This document shows, piece by piece, positions 25,679-34,339 of a stretch of DNA of 64,000 nucleotides. The position numbers and the translations under genes are program-made. The notes under the pieces were generated by a model that saw only the letters and a program-made list of their open reading frames with translations, ran no database searches and was not told where the DNA came from. This DNA comes from Nostoc piscinale CENA21. Lineage in GTDB: Bacteria > Cyanobacteriota > Cyanobacteriia > Cyanobacteriales > Nostocaceae. The DNA lies in assembly GCF_001298445.1 (NCBI RefSeq), contig NZ_CP012036.1, positions 5,010,158-5,074,157 of the forward strand, read 5' to 3'. Every line of letters begins with the position of its first letter. The first letter of the stretch is position 1.

Positions 25679-26359
25679 TTAAGAACAATTTTTGTCTTTT
25701 ATGTCACATATATTGTAAATTTGTAGCCGTGCTTCGCCAAGACGGTAAGCAGCTAAATGCCAAGATAGCGGTTTGTCTGGTAATGATGTTAAGGATTCAT
25801 CAACAACCTGGACGAAAATTTGTTTATTAAAAGAACTGGATACTCCTAATTTGTCATAATTAGTAAAGCTTAATTGGTGAGCATACATTTCTACTTTCCA
25901 GGTTCCTTCTGTGATTTTGGTAGGTTGGGAAATACTATCAATCACTAATACATATTCACTACCTTTATTAATAGTTTGAAATTGTGAGCCAGATTTTAAA
26001 CTTGTTATTTCTAAGAGTAATTTTTGTTTAATGTTATTGGATACCATCTGAGAACTAATATCCCAAGCTGTTTGCGGTGGTTGTTGATCTGACCAAGTGA
26101 GCATTAAACTCATGGTTTCACCCACAAACCGCCGAATGGTTTCGGGATATCTTTCAAAGCTGGGTTTAGGATCTACTGTGATGGCTTGACCATCTATCAG
26201 TTGTACTAAACTTTGTGGTGTTAATTGTTGTTTCAGAGCTTGTAACATTGACCCATGAAACATTAATAGTAGTAAGGCAAATATATTTAACCCAAAAGTA
26301 GCGACGGCAAATAAAGGGAGAATGTTGCTTTTTTTATTTTCGGTTTTGAGTATTTGCAT
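25679..26359 (-). CDS. VirB8-like bitopic membrane protein (copy 2)
   Basis: 226 aa. Short cytoplasmic N-terminus, one transmembrane helix (LFAVATFGLNIFALLLLMF), then a periplasmic alpha/beta domain. It shares an organised similarity with the next gene upstream: LVQLIDGQAITVDPKPSFERYPETIRRFV aligns with FVQMIDGKTPTVTDELARDTESISLFV, and both have MLTWSDQQPPQ/MFNWSGNLPPQ. This size and topology next to a VirB10-like gene suggest a VirB8 scaffold role. Primary sequence identity to classical VirB8 is not obvious, so this is context-based. Confidence 0.6.
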   Translation of the reverse strand: MQILKTENKKSNILPLFAVATFGLNIFALLLLMFHGSMLQALKQQLTPQSLVQLIDGQAITVDPKPSFERYPETIRRFVGETMSLMLTWSDQQPPQTAWDISSQMVSNNIKQKLLLEITSLKSGSQFQTINKGSEYVLVIDSISQPTKITEGTWKVEMYAHQLSFTNYDKLGVSSSFNKQIFVQVVDESLTSLPDKPLSWHLAAYRLGEARLQIYNICDIKDKNCS

Positions 26360-26368
26360 GAATAATAT

Positions 26369-27196
26369 TTATCTGAGAAAATTACTGTTTGATTTATTAT
26401 TGAGACATTGCTTGGTTTGGTCATCTGGGGAATTATATTCATCTATTAAACATAAGTTCCGAATTTCATAAATTTCTAATTTATCTGTGCGCGTACTGTA
26501 TATAGCTTTTTGTAAATCTGTGCTGTTTTCACTCAAGGGGTAGGGAAAATAATCAACTGCACGGACTAATAAATCTTTATTAAATGCTGTAACTTTGCGG
26601 CGATTATCGGAACGTTTGGTTTGTACTAAGTCCGCTACCATTCCGACTCGCCATTTACCAGGCGCAATTTTTTGGGGCGGATAAAGGCGCTTGATGACTA
26701 ATTGGGCGGTGATGTTTTGGCTGGAGTTGTTAGCAAAAACTTCTGGGGGTGTAAGTTCAGCGATCGCACTTAACAAACCTTTACGAAAGTCTTCGGAAAT
26801 TGCAAAACTCGCTATCCAAGTACTAGTGGTGACGTTTCTGTTCCCACCTTTGAGCGTTCGCACTTGAATTCCTGGGTCTGGTTTAGGTTTGGCGACTTCT
26901 TCAATATTTTGGGGTGGTAAGTTTCCTGACCAGTTAAACATCGCGGTCATGGTTTTACTGACAAACAGGCTGATGCTTTCCGTGTCTCGTGCTAACTCAT
27001 CAGTGACCGTGGGTGTCTTACCATCAATCATCTGTACAAAGTTGGGTGGTTTTCTCAGACTCAGTTGCCGGATGTTTAAACCTTGAATAATAAATAAAAT
27101 TAACACTAAAATTTGCAAACTGAAAGTGGCGATCGCAAAAGTTGTCAATACACTTCCTGTTTGTTTGGATTGTCTTTTTTTAAGTAGATTGACCAT
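26369..27196 (-). CDS. VirB8-like bitopic membrane protein (copy 1)
   Basis: 275 aa. N-terminal transmembrane helix (TTFAIATFSLQILVLILFII, about residues 18-37) and a periplasmic domain with FVQMIDGKTPTV, AMFNWSGNLPPQ, KRLYPPQKIAPGKWRVGMVA and DKLEIYEIRNLC. It is paralogous to the following gene (9-bp gap) but about 50 residues longer. Probable structural part of the VirB-like envelope complex. The IVP-like unit lies just upstream, between this gene and the VirB6-like one. Confidence 0.6.
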   Translation of the reverse strand: MVNLLKKRQSKQTGSVLTTFAIATFSLQILVLILFIIQGLNIRQLSLRKPPNFVQMIDGKTPTVTDELARDTESISLFVSKTMTAMFNWSGNLPPQNIEEVAKPKPDPGIQVRTLKGGNRNVTTSTWIASFAISEDFRKGLLSAIAELTPPEVFANNSSQNITAQLVIKRLYPPQKIAPGKWRVGMVADLVQTKRSDNRRKVTAFNKDLLVRAVDYFPYPLSENSTDLQKAIYSTRTDKLEIYEIRNLCLIDEYNSPDDQTKQCLNNKSNSNFLR

Positions 27197-27219
27197 ACGA
27201 TCACCTTCTAAGGAGTCAG

Positions 27220-27607
27220 AAGTCAGGAGTCAGAATTCAGAATAGAGTTAGCATAACTTGTTAGCAGTCTACTAACTTCTTCAAGTTGTAGCGTTAATGC
27301 TGAAGTACTAGCATATTCCAAATCATTTGTCAGAATTAAATAGTAGCGGCATTCTTCTAAAGAACCTTGAGCAATATTCATAAATCTTACTTTATCAACT
27401 TTGCTCTTCTTCTTAAAACCTTCAGCTATATTTGCAGCAATAGAAATGGCTGCTCGTTTAAACTGAGAAGTAAGTACATACATTTCTGATTTCGGAAAAT
27501 CTCTCGTTAACTTATATATTGATAAAACAAATTGATGTGCTTTCTGCCAAACTAATAAATCTTGAAATGTTTTAGCTGGTTGTCTCATTTATTCTGACTC
27601 CTGACTT
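27220..27607 (-). mobile_element. IVS-like unit: S23/IVP ORF framed by perfect 17-bp inverted repeats
   Basis: AAGTCAGGAGTCAGAAT at 27220-27236 is the exact reverse complement of ATTCTGACTCCTGACTT at 27591-27607. Between them is a single ORF whose start codon lies 2 nt inside the right repeat and whose stop codon lies within the left repeat. The unit fills almost all of the 437-bp gap between the VirB6-like and VirB8-like genes. In RNA the repeats would pair and put the ORF in the loop, as in 23S rRNA intervening sequences. Further heptamer-like units (AGTCAGA) extend the left side. No clear target duplication is visible. Confidence 0.6.
27223..27588 (-). CDS. Four-helix-bundle protein, S23/IVP family
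   Basis: 121 aa. It opens QDLLVWQKAHQFVLSIYKLT, followed by DFPKSEMYVLTSQFKRAAISIAANIAEG and a C-terminal helix ending SRLLTSYANSIL. This is the signature of the '23S rRNA intervening sequence protein' family of small four-helix bundles, related in fold to the Avd protein of diversity-generating retroelements. Molecular function is unsettled. The ORF is wrapped tightly by inverted repeats, and the GGAG of the right-hand repeat, read on the minus strand, sits 9 nt before the ATG and can act as its ribosome-binding site. It is unlikely to be a native part of the secretion operon. Confidence 0.88.
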   Translation of the reverse strand: MRQPAKTFQDLLVWQKAHQFVLSIYKLTRDFPKSEMYVLTSQFKRAAISIAANIAEGFKKKSKVDKVRFMNIAQGSLEECRYYLILTNDLEYASTSALTLQLEEVSRLLTSYANSILNSDS

Positions 27608-27633
27608 ATGACTTCTGAATTCTAAACACAAGG

Positions 27634-28677
27634 CTAAATTCTATTCCTCACTAAAGTTTCAGTATTATTAATCGCGCTGAAAACTGCAAACCCTCCAGCC
27701 GCAGCTAAAAATAAAGATAACAACGGCGCTAAAATTCCCAAAAAGATAATAAACCACATTAAATCCGGACTGGCGTTAATATCTTGTCCGGGGCCATTAA
27801 TAATCACTGCGGATGTTAATGCAGCCACAATATTAAAAGAAATTTTGGCAATTCCCGCTGCTAAAAAGCCTGTAATCCACGCAAAGATTGGCTTACCAGC
27901 AACAGGTAATAATGAAGCCCCGACTGCTATGGGGCCTAAAGCTGCTATCAGCAACATCGTAGCTTCTAGCAAATTTTGAAAAGCATATTGTAATGAAATT
28001 AAAAAGTTTTTAATAGTTGTTTGTCCCGTATTACCTAACAGCGCGTTAAATGCTGCATCAGTGATAATTCCTGTACCGAATTTAATTTGATTAACTTGAT
28101 TTTCTAATCTATCTATCCAAGTTCTATTACCATATCTATTTCTATATTCTTGCCAGAGGTCATCAATTTGTTCAGTGGCTTTATTTAAACAGTCAGTTTG
28201 TTGTTGACCAGTGAGTGCTTGACAAGGACGCAGTAACGAACCTGCAACTTCTTCCGCCACACTCATGCTGATGGCTTGCTGATAAGTTTGTTCAGCATCG
28301 GCGGTGGTGACTACTTGTTGATTTACCGTATTAATAAAATTCCTCACACCCAAAGTTAGGTTAGAAAGTACACTACCATTGCCAGGGTTACTTAATAAAA
28401 CTACCACCACAAACGGCCAAATTAACCCAGATATCGGGCGGGAATATTCACTGTAAATGACATCTTTCAGCCATTGCACCATGAAAAATAACAATGTCCC
28501 AACAGCAAAAAATACACCTAAATTGGTGATAGCTCCATATAAGTTATTACTAGTGTCATTTTGTAATAAATTCACCCATTGATTATCCCAGCTTTCAGCG
28601 ATACTTTTAGCTGTTGTTGCTCCATTTTCTAGAGTATCTGTAATGCCGGGAAAAACTTGTGCAAGATAAAGCTGCAT
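27634..28677 (-). CDS. VirB6/TrbL-like polytopic membrane protein
   Basis: 347 aa. Two N-terminal hydrophobic helices (LGVFFAVGTLLFFMVQWL; PISGLIWPFVVVVLLSNPG) precede a periplasmic or cytosolic loop of about 130 residues with two Cys (LRPCQALTGQQQTDCL). Three or more C-terminal helices follow (ATMLLIAALGPIAVGASLL, LMWFIIFLGILAPLLSLFLA). The NLLEATMLLIAALGPIA stretch before a Gly/Pro-rich helix is like VirB6/TraG-N inner-membrane channel components. Between VirB5-like and VirB8-like genes, as in canonical virB order. Assigned by topology and context. Confidence 0.65.
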   Translation of the reverse strand: MQLYLAQVFPGITDTLENGATTAKSIAESWDNQWVNLLQNDTSNNLYGAITNLGVFFAVGTLLFFMVQWLKDVIYSEYSRPISGLIWPFVVVVLLSNPGNGSVLSNLTLGVRNFINTVNQQVVTTADAEQTYQQAISMSVAEEVAGSLLRPCQALTGQQQTDCLNKATEQIDDLWQEYRNRYGNRTWIDRLENQVNQIKFGTGIITDAAFNALLGNTGQTTIKNFLISLQYAFQNLLEATMLLIAALGPIAVGASLLPVAGKPIFAWITGFLAAGIAKISFNIVAALTSAVIINGPGQDINASPDLMWFIIFLGILAPLLSLFLAAAGGFAVFSAINNTETLVRNRI

Positions 28678-28706
28678 TTTAAATCACATTGTTTGATGAT
28701 TAATAA

Positions 28707-29483
28707 TTACGGTTCGCGTCCAAATAAGTCTGTTTGCGAAGCAGTCCGTAAAAGTCTTGCTGCTTCTGTAGCTGAATCAACTCGCCGAGCGCGGTTTGCT
28801 TCTTCAATTTGCTGAGAAATATTTGCTAAATTTAAATTTGAGTATTGTATTGACTGATTTGTTTGAATGGTTTGAGCAAGATTTTCGGCAACGATTTTGG
28901 ATTGTTCTTGGAGGATTTTAACAGTTGTCTCTTGTTGTATACTCGATTGACATAAAGTTTGGTTAGCAACATTTGCCATACCACCTGTATTTGCTATCTG
29001 ACATACCTGGTCTTTAATTTTGTCAAGAAAACTATCAGCATCTTCAATAGTCTGGGCAATAGTTTCAATACTTCTTTCGGTATCTTCTAATTTAGTTTTT
29101 ACGCGTATTTGTCCCTCTCGACCCAGAACCCCAACTACAGCCCCGCGAGTAACTATGCGATTAACTTCATTACTCACGCCTGCGCCATTAACTGCGGAAT
29201 TATTTTCATATCTTCCTGAAATGGAGTTAATAATAATATCGTTGCGTACTTGTCTCCCGGCTGATACTGGATCAGGTAGATTCAATTCACCACTATAATT
29301 ACTCAGCGCACCTTGAGTTCTAATATCTAATGGTCTAAAAGTTTCATTGACATTGCTTCTGAGATAGTTTTGTAAATCTACAGAATAATATTGAAAATCA
29401 GTCCAAACTTTGCCGAGCTGTGCCATCGCTGGCAAAATTAATAAGCTAGAAAAGACTAATGTAAATAAAGTTGTTTTCCGCAT
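28707..29483 (-). CDS. VirB5/TrbJ-like periplasmic protein
   Basis: 258 aa from the ATG at 29483 (MRKTTLFTLVFSSLLILPAM), which gives a clean signal peptide with cleavage near MAQ; an upstream start at 29537 would bury it. The mature part is largely helical (TKLEDTERSIETIAQTIEDADSF, a second helix around QEQSKIVAENLAQTIQTNQ) with one Cys pair, as in TrbJ/VirB5 minor pilus proteins. Position directly downstream of the VirB4-like ATPase matches virB order. Function inferred from topology and order only. Confidence 0.6.
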   Translation of the reverse strand: MRKTTLFTLVFSSLLILPAMAQLGKVWTDFQYYSVDLQNYLRSNVNETFRPLDIRTQGALSNYSGELNLPDPVSAGRQVRNDIIINSISGRYENNSAVNGAGVSNEVNRIVTRGAVVGVLGREGQIRVKTKLEDTERSIETIAQTIEDADSFLDKIKDQVCQIANTGGMANVANQTLCQSSIQQETTVKILQEQSKIVAENLAQTIQTNQSIQYSNLNLANISQQIEEANRARRVDSATEAARLLRTASQTDLFGREP

Positions 29484-29604
29484 AAATTTACCTGAAATTG
29501 TGTGAGGAATTGAATTTAAGATAATTAAAATTGGCAAATTTTCTCCCTTACTTTCTGCTCTCTGCCCCTGCTATCTCAATATGTTTTCTTATATGCTTAA
29601 CAGC

Positions 29605-32352
29605 TTATCCACCTCGTAAAGACGCTAATAATTGACGGGCAAAGATAGAAACTGCTTCGTATTTATCACTGTGTTGCTGCATGGCTTTTCTACGAGCAGT
29701 TTGCTCATGGGGGTTATTAGCAACTACCGCTAATTGTTCGTAACCTGGATAGTAGCGGCAAAATGTATAAATGCCGTTATCATCTAATAACCATTGGCTG
29801 TAAACTCCTTCTTTGCGCGGGAAAAAGCTTTCAGAAGCATTACGGGCAATAATATCGCGGGGATATTTCAAAATATTGATGAAACTATCAACAGCAACTG
29901 GTTGAATCCGTCCGATGAGTCTGGTGGATAAGTTTTGCAGAATTTTGGATGAGGCTTTAGATTTAGCAATTGTATCGGGGTCTTGGGCTGATAAGATAAC
30001 GCGAATCCCGGCTTTGGCACCGTTGGCGCAAATTCTGCCTACTAAGTCAGCGATTTGGTCAAATTCAAACAAAATTGGCGCTTCATCAATAAAGAAGATA
30101 GAAGCTGGACTGCTTAAAGCACGGCGCAAGGCGGCGGAATAGGCGCTTAGGGAAAGGACGGCTGCATCTTCGTTATCAGCTAGGTTTCGCAAGGCAAAAA
30201 CCAATAATTGGGCATCGGTGGGAAAGCTGGATGGCGCAGAAATGGCTTGTCCGACGCGGCTAGATAGCCAAAACCGCAAGCGCAGTTGAATTTGACTAAG
30301 TGCATCTTCGACTCGACCACTCACAGAATCGAGACGCAGATGTTCTGGTGAACAGAAATAAAGAAAATCTTGTAAAGTCGGAGTTTTTTGCCATTCTGGG
30401 CTACCAAATCCGCCATTGATGGCGAGGCGATAGCGTTCTTGAATACCTTCATCGGCAAAAAAGGCTCCTAATGCGAGGTTAAGGAGAGAACGTACAGTTT
30501 GCGAGAGGAGTTGATTTTCGCTTGATGAGCCTAAGACCATTGTCATTAAGGCTGATTCGAGAAAGGCGACATAATCCAGGAGGCGATCGCGTTGTTCTTC
30601 GGGAGAAAGCGATCGCAAATCCGGTTGTTCAAATAAGTTATTCGATTGTTTGGAAATATCAAAGTATGCCCCATTCCCTTCCATAAACTCGGTGTAGTCG
30701 GTAAAGGTCGATGAGCCATCTGGTTTGGGGAAATCTAGGGCGACGACGGGAATATTATGAGCTAAAGCCTGAGTTAAAATTCCCGATACCAACACCGATT
30801 TTCCGGCGCGGGTAGTAGCAAACAACGCCAGGTTTTTGTGTTGGTGAAACATATCTAAATGTATGGGTGTGCCACCTTCTTCAGCAATTAACTCAAAGCC
30901 ATATTTATCGCCGGCTTTGGTCATGACTAACGGCATTAATCCCGGTACTTCACTGGTTAAATACAACTGTCTACGGTTAAAGGGTTTAACTAACAAACCT
31001 TCCCAAACTATCGGCAGAGATTGTAACCAAACTTTCCAAGCATATTCTGTTTCTCGAATTACCTGCGCTGGCCGTTGAAAACAGTTTTCAATATATCTGA
31101 CGGCTTCATCTAATTTTACTTGGGTGGGACGATGCACAAAAATGGCAATTCCTGTATGAATCGGTACGGCTCCTTCATACAATTGTTCTTGGGCTGCGAC
31201 CGATTTTTTTAATTTTAATTGGGCATTGACATCAATTGTTTTACTTTTTTCCTGTGCCAAAAGTGCTGAAACATTTGACTGTTTCAACACTCGTTGTAAT
31301 GTGGTCTTGACTATAGCGGGATTGGCGGCGGTTAATTGGCAAAAGATTTCTGTATCAACTACGCTTTCTCTCGCTAATAATTCCCATAAGTACCGTAGTT
31401 GCGAAAATTTATTCGGCCAACCACCGGGCTTTTCTAAAAAGGTCATTGCGCCGACATAGTGATTGTTGATATATACCCAACGGCGATCGGCACGAGGTAC
31501 AGTCGATTCCATCAGTAAAGTTGTACTGTGGATATTCTCGACCAACAATTTGCTACTTGCTAACTCAGAGTTAACTTGTTCGTGTAATCCTGTTTCATCT
31601 AATGTAAGTAATTGCGGAATTTCTATGGGGGTTGTATCGTTAAATCTCAACCAAACTTCTTCCCAAAGTTCTTCTGCACTTAAAGGCTTAATATCTAATC
31701 CCATTTTGTTAGATAACAACTGTTCCCAACGGCAAAAACCTTGTTTATAAGCCTCGGTAATCACAGTTTCAATGCGTTGATTTTCGATTTCTTCCAGTTC
31801 GCCTTTAAATTTCAGCCACCAAGATTCTGCTCTAGCCAAGAGTTTTTCAATCCAATCATCGGCATTAGTAGAATTTGGTTCTACGGTATAAGTGACGTAA
31901 ATACGTAAAAATTTCGGTTTGCGAATGCCAGAGTTAGTCAACTCTCTAATTCTGGCTCTTTCTGCCATAATTAAATATTTAATATCATTTGATGGCGTAC
32001 TTTTAATTAAATCTGCTAGTTCTTGTTGACGCTGTTTATCGGAACTAAAAGACCCTATATGTAAGGTCATTCTTTCACCTTCCGGGATATCTTTTAGACC
32101 AGATTCAATATTATTAAATATAGTATTTATTTGTTCACTTCTTAATGTAGTATGGATGCCTTTACATTCAAAGCCAAAGACAAAGCAAAATCTATCTCTT
32201 TGCGTGCCTTTCGCTAAAATATAAGCGCCAAGATCACGTCCATCCACTGCAATGCGGAGCATTGTTGCTAGGTGTAAAGCGTCTTCAAATGGCGTTAATC
32301 TACTTTCGTTTCCTGGGGTGCCGATGCTCTTTTTTCCGATTTTTTGCTTCAT
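29605..32352 (-). CDS. VirB4/TraC-like conjugation-type ATPase
   Basis: 915 aa from the ATG at 32352 (MKQKIGKKSIGTPGNESRL); a start 33 bases upstream is also open. The C-terminal half is a FtsK/VirB4-type ATPase. Walker A is ATTRAGKS at about residue 516, Walker B IFFIDEAP at about 751, then RVILSAQDPDT and STRLIGRIQ. The N-terminal half contains the GMTFLEKPGGWP-like and ANPAIVKTTLQRV region of the VirB4 family. This protein energises substrate transfer and pilus assembly at the inner membrane. It is the most confidently assigned member of the block and the anchor for calling it type IV secretion. Confidence 0.88.
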   Translation of the reverse strand: MKQKIGKKSIGTPGNESRLTPFEDALHLATMLRIAVDGRDLGAYILAKGTQRDRFCFVFGFECKGIHTTLRSEQINTIFNNIESGLKDIPEGERMTLHIGSFSSDKQRQQELADLIKSTPSNDIKYLIMAERARIRELTNSGIRKPKFLRIYVTYTVEPNSTNADDWIEKLLARAESWWLKFKGELEEIENQRIETVITEAYKQGFCRWEQLLSNKMGLDIKPLSAEELWEEVWLRFNDTTPIEIPQLLTLDETGLHEQVNSELASSKLLVENIHSTTLLMESTVPRADRRWVYINNHYVGAMTFLEKPGGWPNKFSQLRYLWELLARESVVDTEIFCQLTAANPAIVKTTLQRVLKQSNVSALLAQEKSKTIDVNAQLKLKKSVAAQEQLYEGAVPIHTGIAIFVHRPTQVKLDEAVRYIENCFQRPAQVIRETEYAWKVWLQSLPIVWEGLLVKPFNRRQLYLTSEVPGLMPLVMTKAGDKYGFELIAEEGGTPIHLDMFHQHKNLALFATTRAGKSVLVSGILTQALAHNIPVVALDFPKPDGSSTFTDYTEFMEGNGAYFDISKQSNNLFEQPDLRSLSPEEQRDRLLDYVAFLESALMTMVLGSSSENQLLSQTVRSLLNLALGAFFADEGIQERYRLAINGGFGSPEWQKTPTLQDFLYFCSPEHLRLDSVSGRVEDALSQIQLRLRFWLSSRVGQAISAPSSFPTDAQLLVFALRNLADNEDAAVLSLSAYSAALRRALSSPASIFFIDEAPILFEFDQIADLVGRICANGAKAGIRVILSAQDPDTIAKSKASSKILQNLSTRLIGRIQPVAVDSFINILKYPRDIIARNASESFFPRKEGVYSQWLLDDNGIYTFCRYYPGYEQLAVVANNPHEQTARRKAMQQHSDKYEAVSIFARQLLASLRGG

Positions 32353-32390
32353 GATTAATTTCCAGCAAGCTTTGATAACGAGCAAAGCCT

Positions 32391-32678
32391 CTAGTCCAAG
32401 TGGGAACTCCGATAAATTTGCTTAAAAAAACGCCAACTCCTACCACCAGATAAGATCCACCAAGTTGCGATTCCCCAACCAGCAATTAAAAATGTCCACA
32501 ACCATTTTTGAAATTCATCGGTGAATAAGCCACCAAAAACGCCATTGATAATAAAGTAGGAAGTTAGGGCAATTACTAACCAAGGAAAAATTTGATCGGC
32601 AGGAATTGGCCCTAATGATGGTTGTGCGCCTAAAATCTGGTTGACTGGTCGAAAATCTTGCTCTCGTTCTTCAGACAT
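32391..32678 (-). CDS. VirB3-like small membrane protein
   Basis: 95 aa from the ATG at 32678 (MSEEREQDFRPVNQ). It has two hydrophobic segments (IFPWLVIALTSYFIINGVFG; KWLWTFLIAGWGIATWWIL) flanked by charged residues, the shape of VirB3/TrbD. It lies between the pilin-like gene and the VirB4 ATPase, which is where virB3 sits in known operons and where the two are sometimes fused. Sequence identity alone would not establish this. Confidence 0.6.
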   Translation of the reverse strand: MSEEREQDFRPVNQILGAQPSLGPIPADQIFPWLVIALTSYFIINGVFGGLFTDEFQKWLWTFLIAGWGIATWWILSGGRSWRFFKQIYRSSHLD

Positions 32679-32682
32679 ACCA

Positions 32683-33294
32683 TTAATTACCAATCACGAA
32701 GCCTGTCATGACATCGGCAATTGTGACAGCCAAAACAACTAACAATGGGGTTCTAGCAATACTTTGCCAGTCTTCATCTTTCCGCACCGCATTAATTACC
32801 CCAATTAACGAAACTGCAATATAAAGCAGGTAAATTCCTCTCAGGACGTTGAATATTAAACTAACGGCTGTTTCTGTACCAGCACTATTAGTATTAGCAC
32901 CTTGTGTAAGATTAGTTTTGAAAAATCTTTCGGCTTTGCCAAAAAATTGGGCTTGGGCTGGGGCAGCCAAGTAATCTAACCAAAATAAGCTTAAAATTAC
33001 TATTGGTACCAAGATTTGTAATGCAATCCGCCAACGGCTGGGTAAATTGACCAATTGCCCAATTTGTTGTATCGATATAACAATTAAACTACCAATTAAT
33101 AAACAAAAAAGCAGTACAGGGCTGTGTAAGCTGATCACACTCAAAAATACAGTGCAAGCCAGCAAAAATGGCATTGACTCTAAAAAGGTAATCCGCCAAA
33201 ATTTCAATTTTTCTTTGATATTAGGCAATTTATTTCCAGTATTCTGATTGCCAATTTTGCGAATGTTGTCTGCTCGATAACCCTGTCTAAACAT
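32683..33294 (-). CDS. VirB2/TrbC pilin-like membrane protein with extra N-terminal helices
   Basis: 203 aa. The C-terminal part, following a signal-peptidase-like site (AAPAQAQ, about residue 115), is a short two-helix protein (LIFNVLRGIYLLYIAVSLIG; LLVVLAVTIADVMTGFVIG), typical of TrbC/VirB2 pilin subunits. An added N-terminal module of about 110 residues has two or three hydrophobic helices (PFLLACTVFLSVISLH, LLFCLLIGSLIVISI), unlike ordinary prepilins. First gene of the minus-strand block; a 465-bp AT-rich leader precedes it. It could instead be an unrelated membrane protein. Confidence 0.5.
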   Translation of the reverse strand: MFRQGYRADNIRKIGNQNTGNKLPNIKEKLKFWRITFLESMPFLLACTVFLSVISLHSPVLLFCLLIGSLIVISIQQIGQLVNLPSRWRIALQILVPIVILSLFWLDYLAAPAQAQFFGKAERFFKTNLTQGANTNSAGTETAVSLIFNVLRGIYLLYIAVSLIGVINAVRKDEDWQSIARTPLLVVLAVTIADVMTGFVIGN

Positions 33295-34339
33295 TTGTGA
33301 ATTTCCTTAGTTATTTAAAAAAAGTTAGTTGTTGTTGATGGAAAACCATGTTAATTTATCACAAATGATGATTCATCTAAGAAAAATTATGTACCAAAAT
33401 TATGATATATATCCAGGCTCTTATTAATTATTAAGAACCAGTTAACCAGTTCTTAACATTGAGTAAAAGCTAAAATACTTTAGATTTTTTTAAGTTTTTG
33501 TTTTGGCAGATAATTCTCTTCTTTAATTTTATTTATTGCAGAGTTCGTTGATTTCATCAAAACTTTTTACTCCTGAAAAATTTACTTAAATGTGATATTT
33601 TCGCCTGGATAAATGCTATACAGTTAAACAATTTATGATTGATACTCTATTGATTGCAGTTTGTAACTCACTATGTGTACTGAAATAGAAAGCTAGTGTA
33701 ATTGTGCAACAGTTGTCAATCAGGATAATAGATGTTGTTTGCTGAAATCAGGGATATTTTTTACACAGCGATCGCCTCAGCTTGTATTCCTACAGGCAGA
33801 TAACCACTGTAGCGTTAATCTGTGATTATGCTTAGGACTGAAACGTGATTTTAGAGCTTTTTCATCAACGAGCGATCGCTTATAATACTGGTGATAATTA
33901 GCAGTAAATGAGCTTTGCTCTACGTGATTACCCGCAATTTTCTTGAGGTTGATCTGGAGCATTGGCACGTTTTTGTGAAAGAACTGTAATTTATCAGTAA
34001 TTTTGTCAAGTCTAGCACAATCAGTAATATTTTTTTTACATAAAAAGAATAAACAATTTGCTATAAATGGAACTAAACAGCCAATTAGCTGCATTGGGCA
34101 ACTCAAGCCTACACTGATGCCTAGCACAGTTGTAATCGGGAAATGTACGGTGAATGGGCAAGATAGGGTTTTAATTTCACCCAGTAAACTACTGAAGTAA
34201 ACGTTACTTTTCCGCAAATAACAGTAGGTTTAGTTGAGTAATTATGAAAATTATCAAAAAATCTAGATAAGAGTTTTCTTGGTGTCGAAGATAACTCATA
34301 ATATCTTCACATTCTAGCGAAGAATTCTATAAGTTTCCG
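33295..34339. other. 1-kb region without a firm gene
   Basis: AT-rich; probably holds the promoter of the VirB-like operon. Minus-strand frame 33777-34217 (TTG start) has no recognisable motif. Two HIP1-like sites (33769, 33872). A direct or inverted repeat of note was not found. Confidence 0.45.

Noticed and set aside
23497..33294. Integrative conjugative element
   Set aside because: No integrase, att-type direct repeat, relaxase or tRNA boundary was seen in the window; a plain operon is simpler.
33777..34217. Minus-strand open frame of 146 codons with TTG start
   Set aside because: No motif, poor start context, and composition of intergenic DNA. Left out as a gene.
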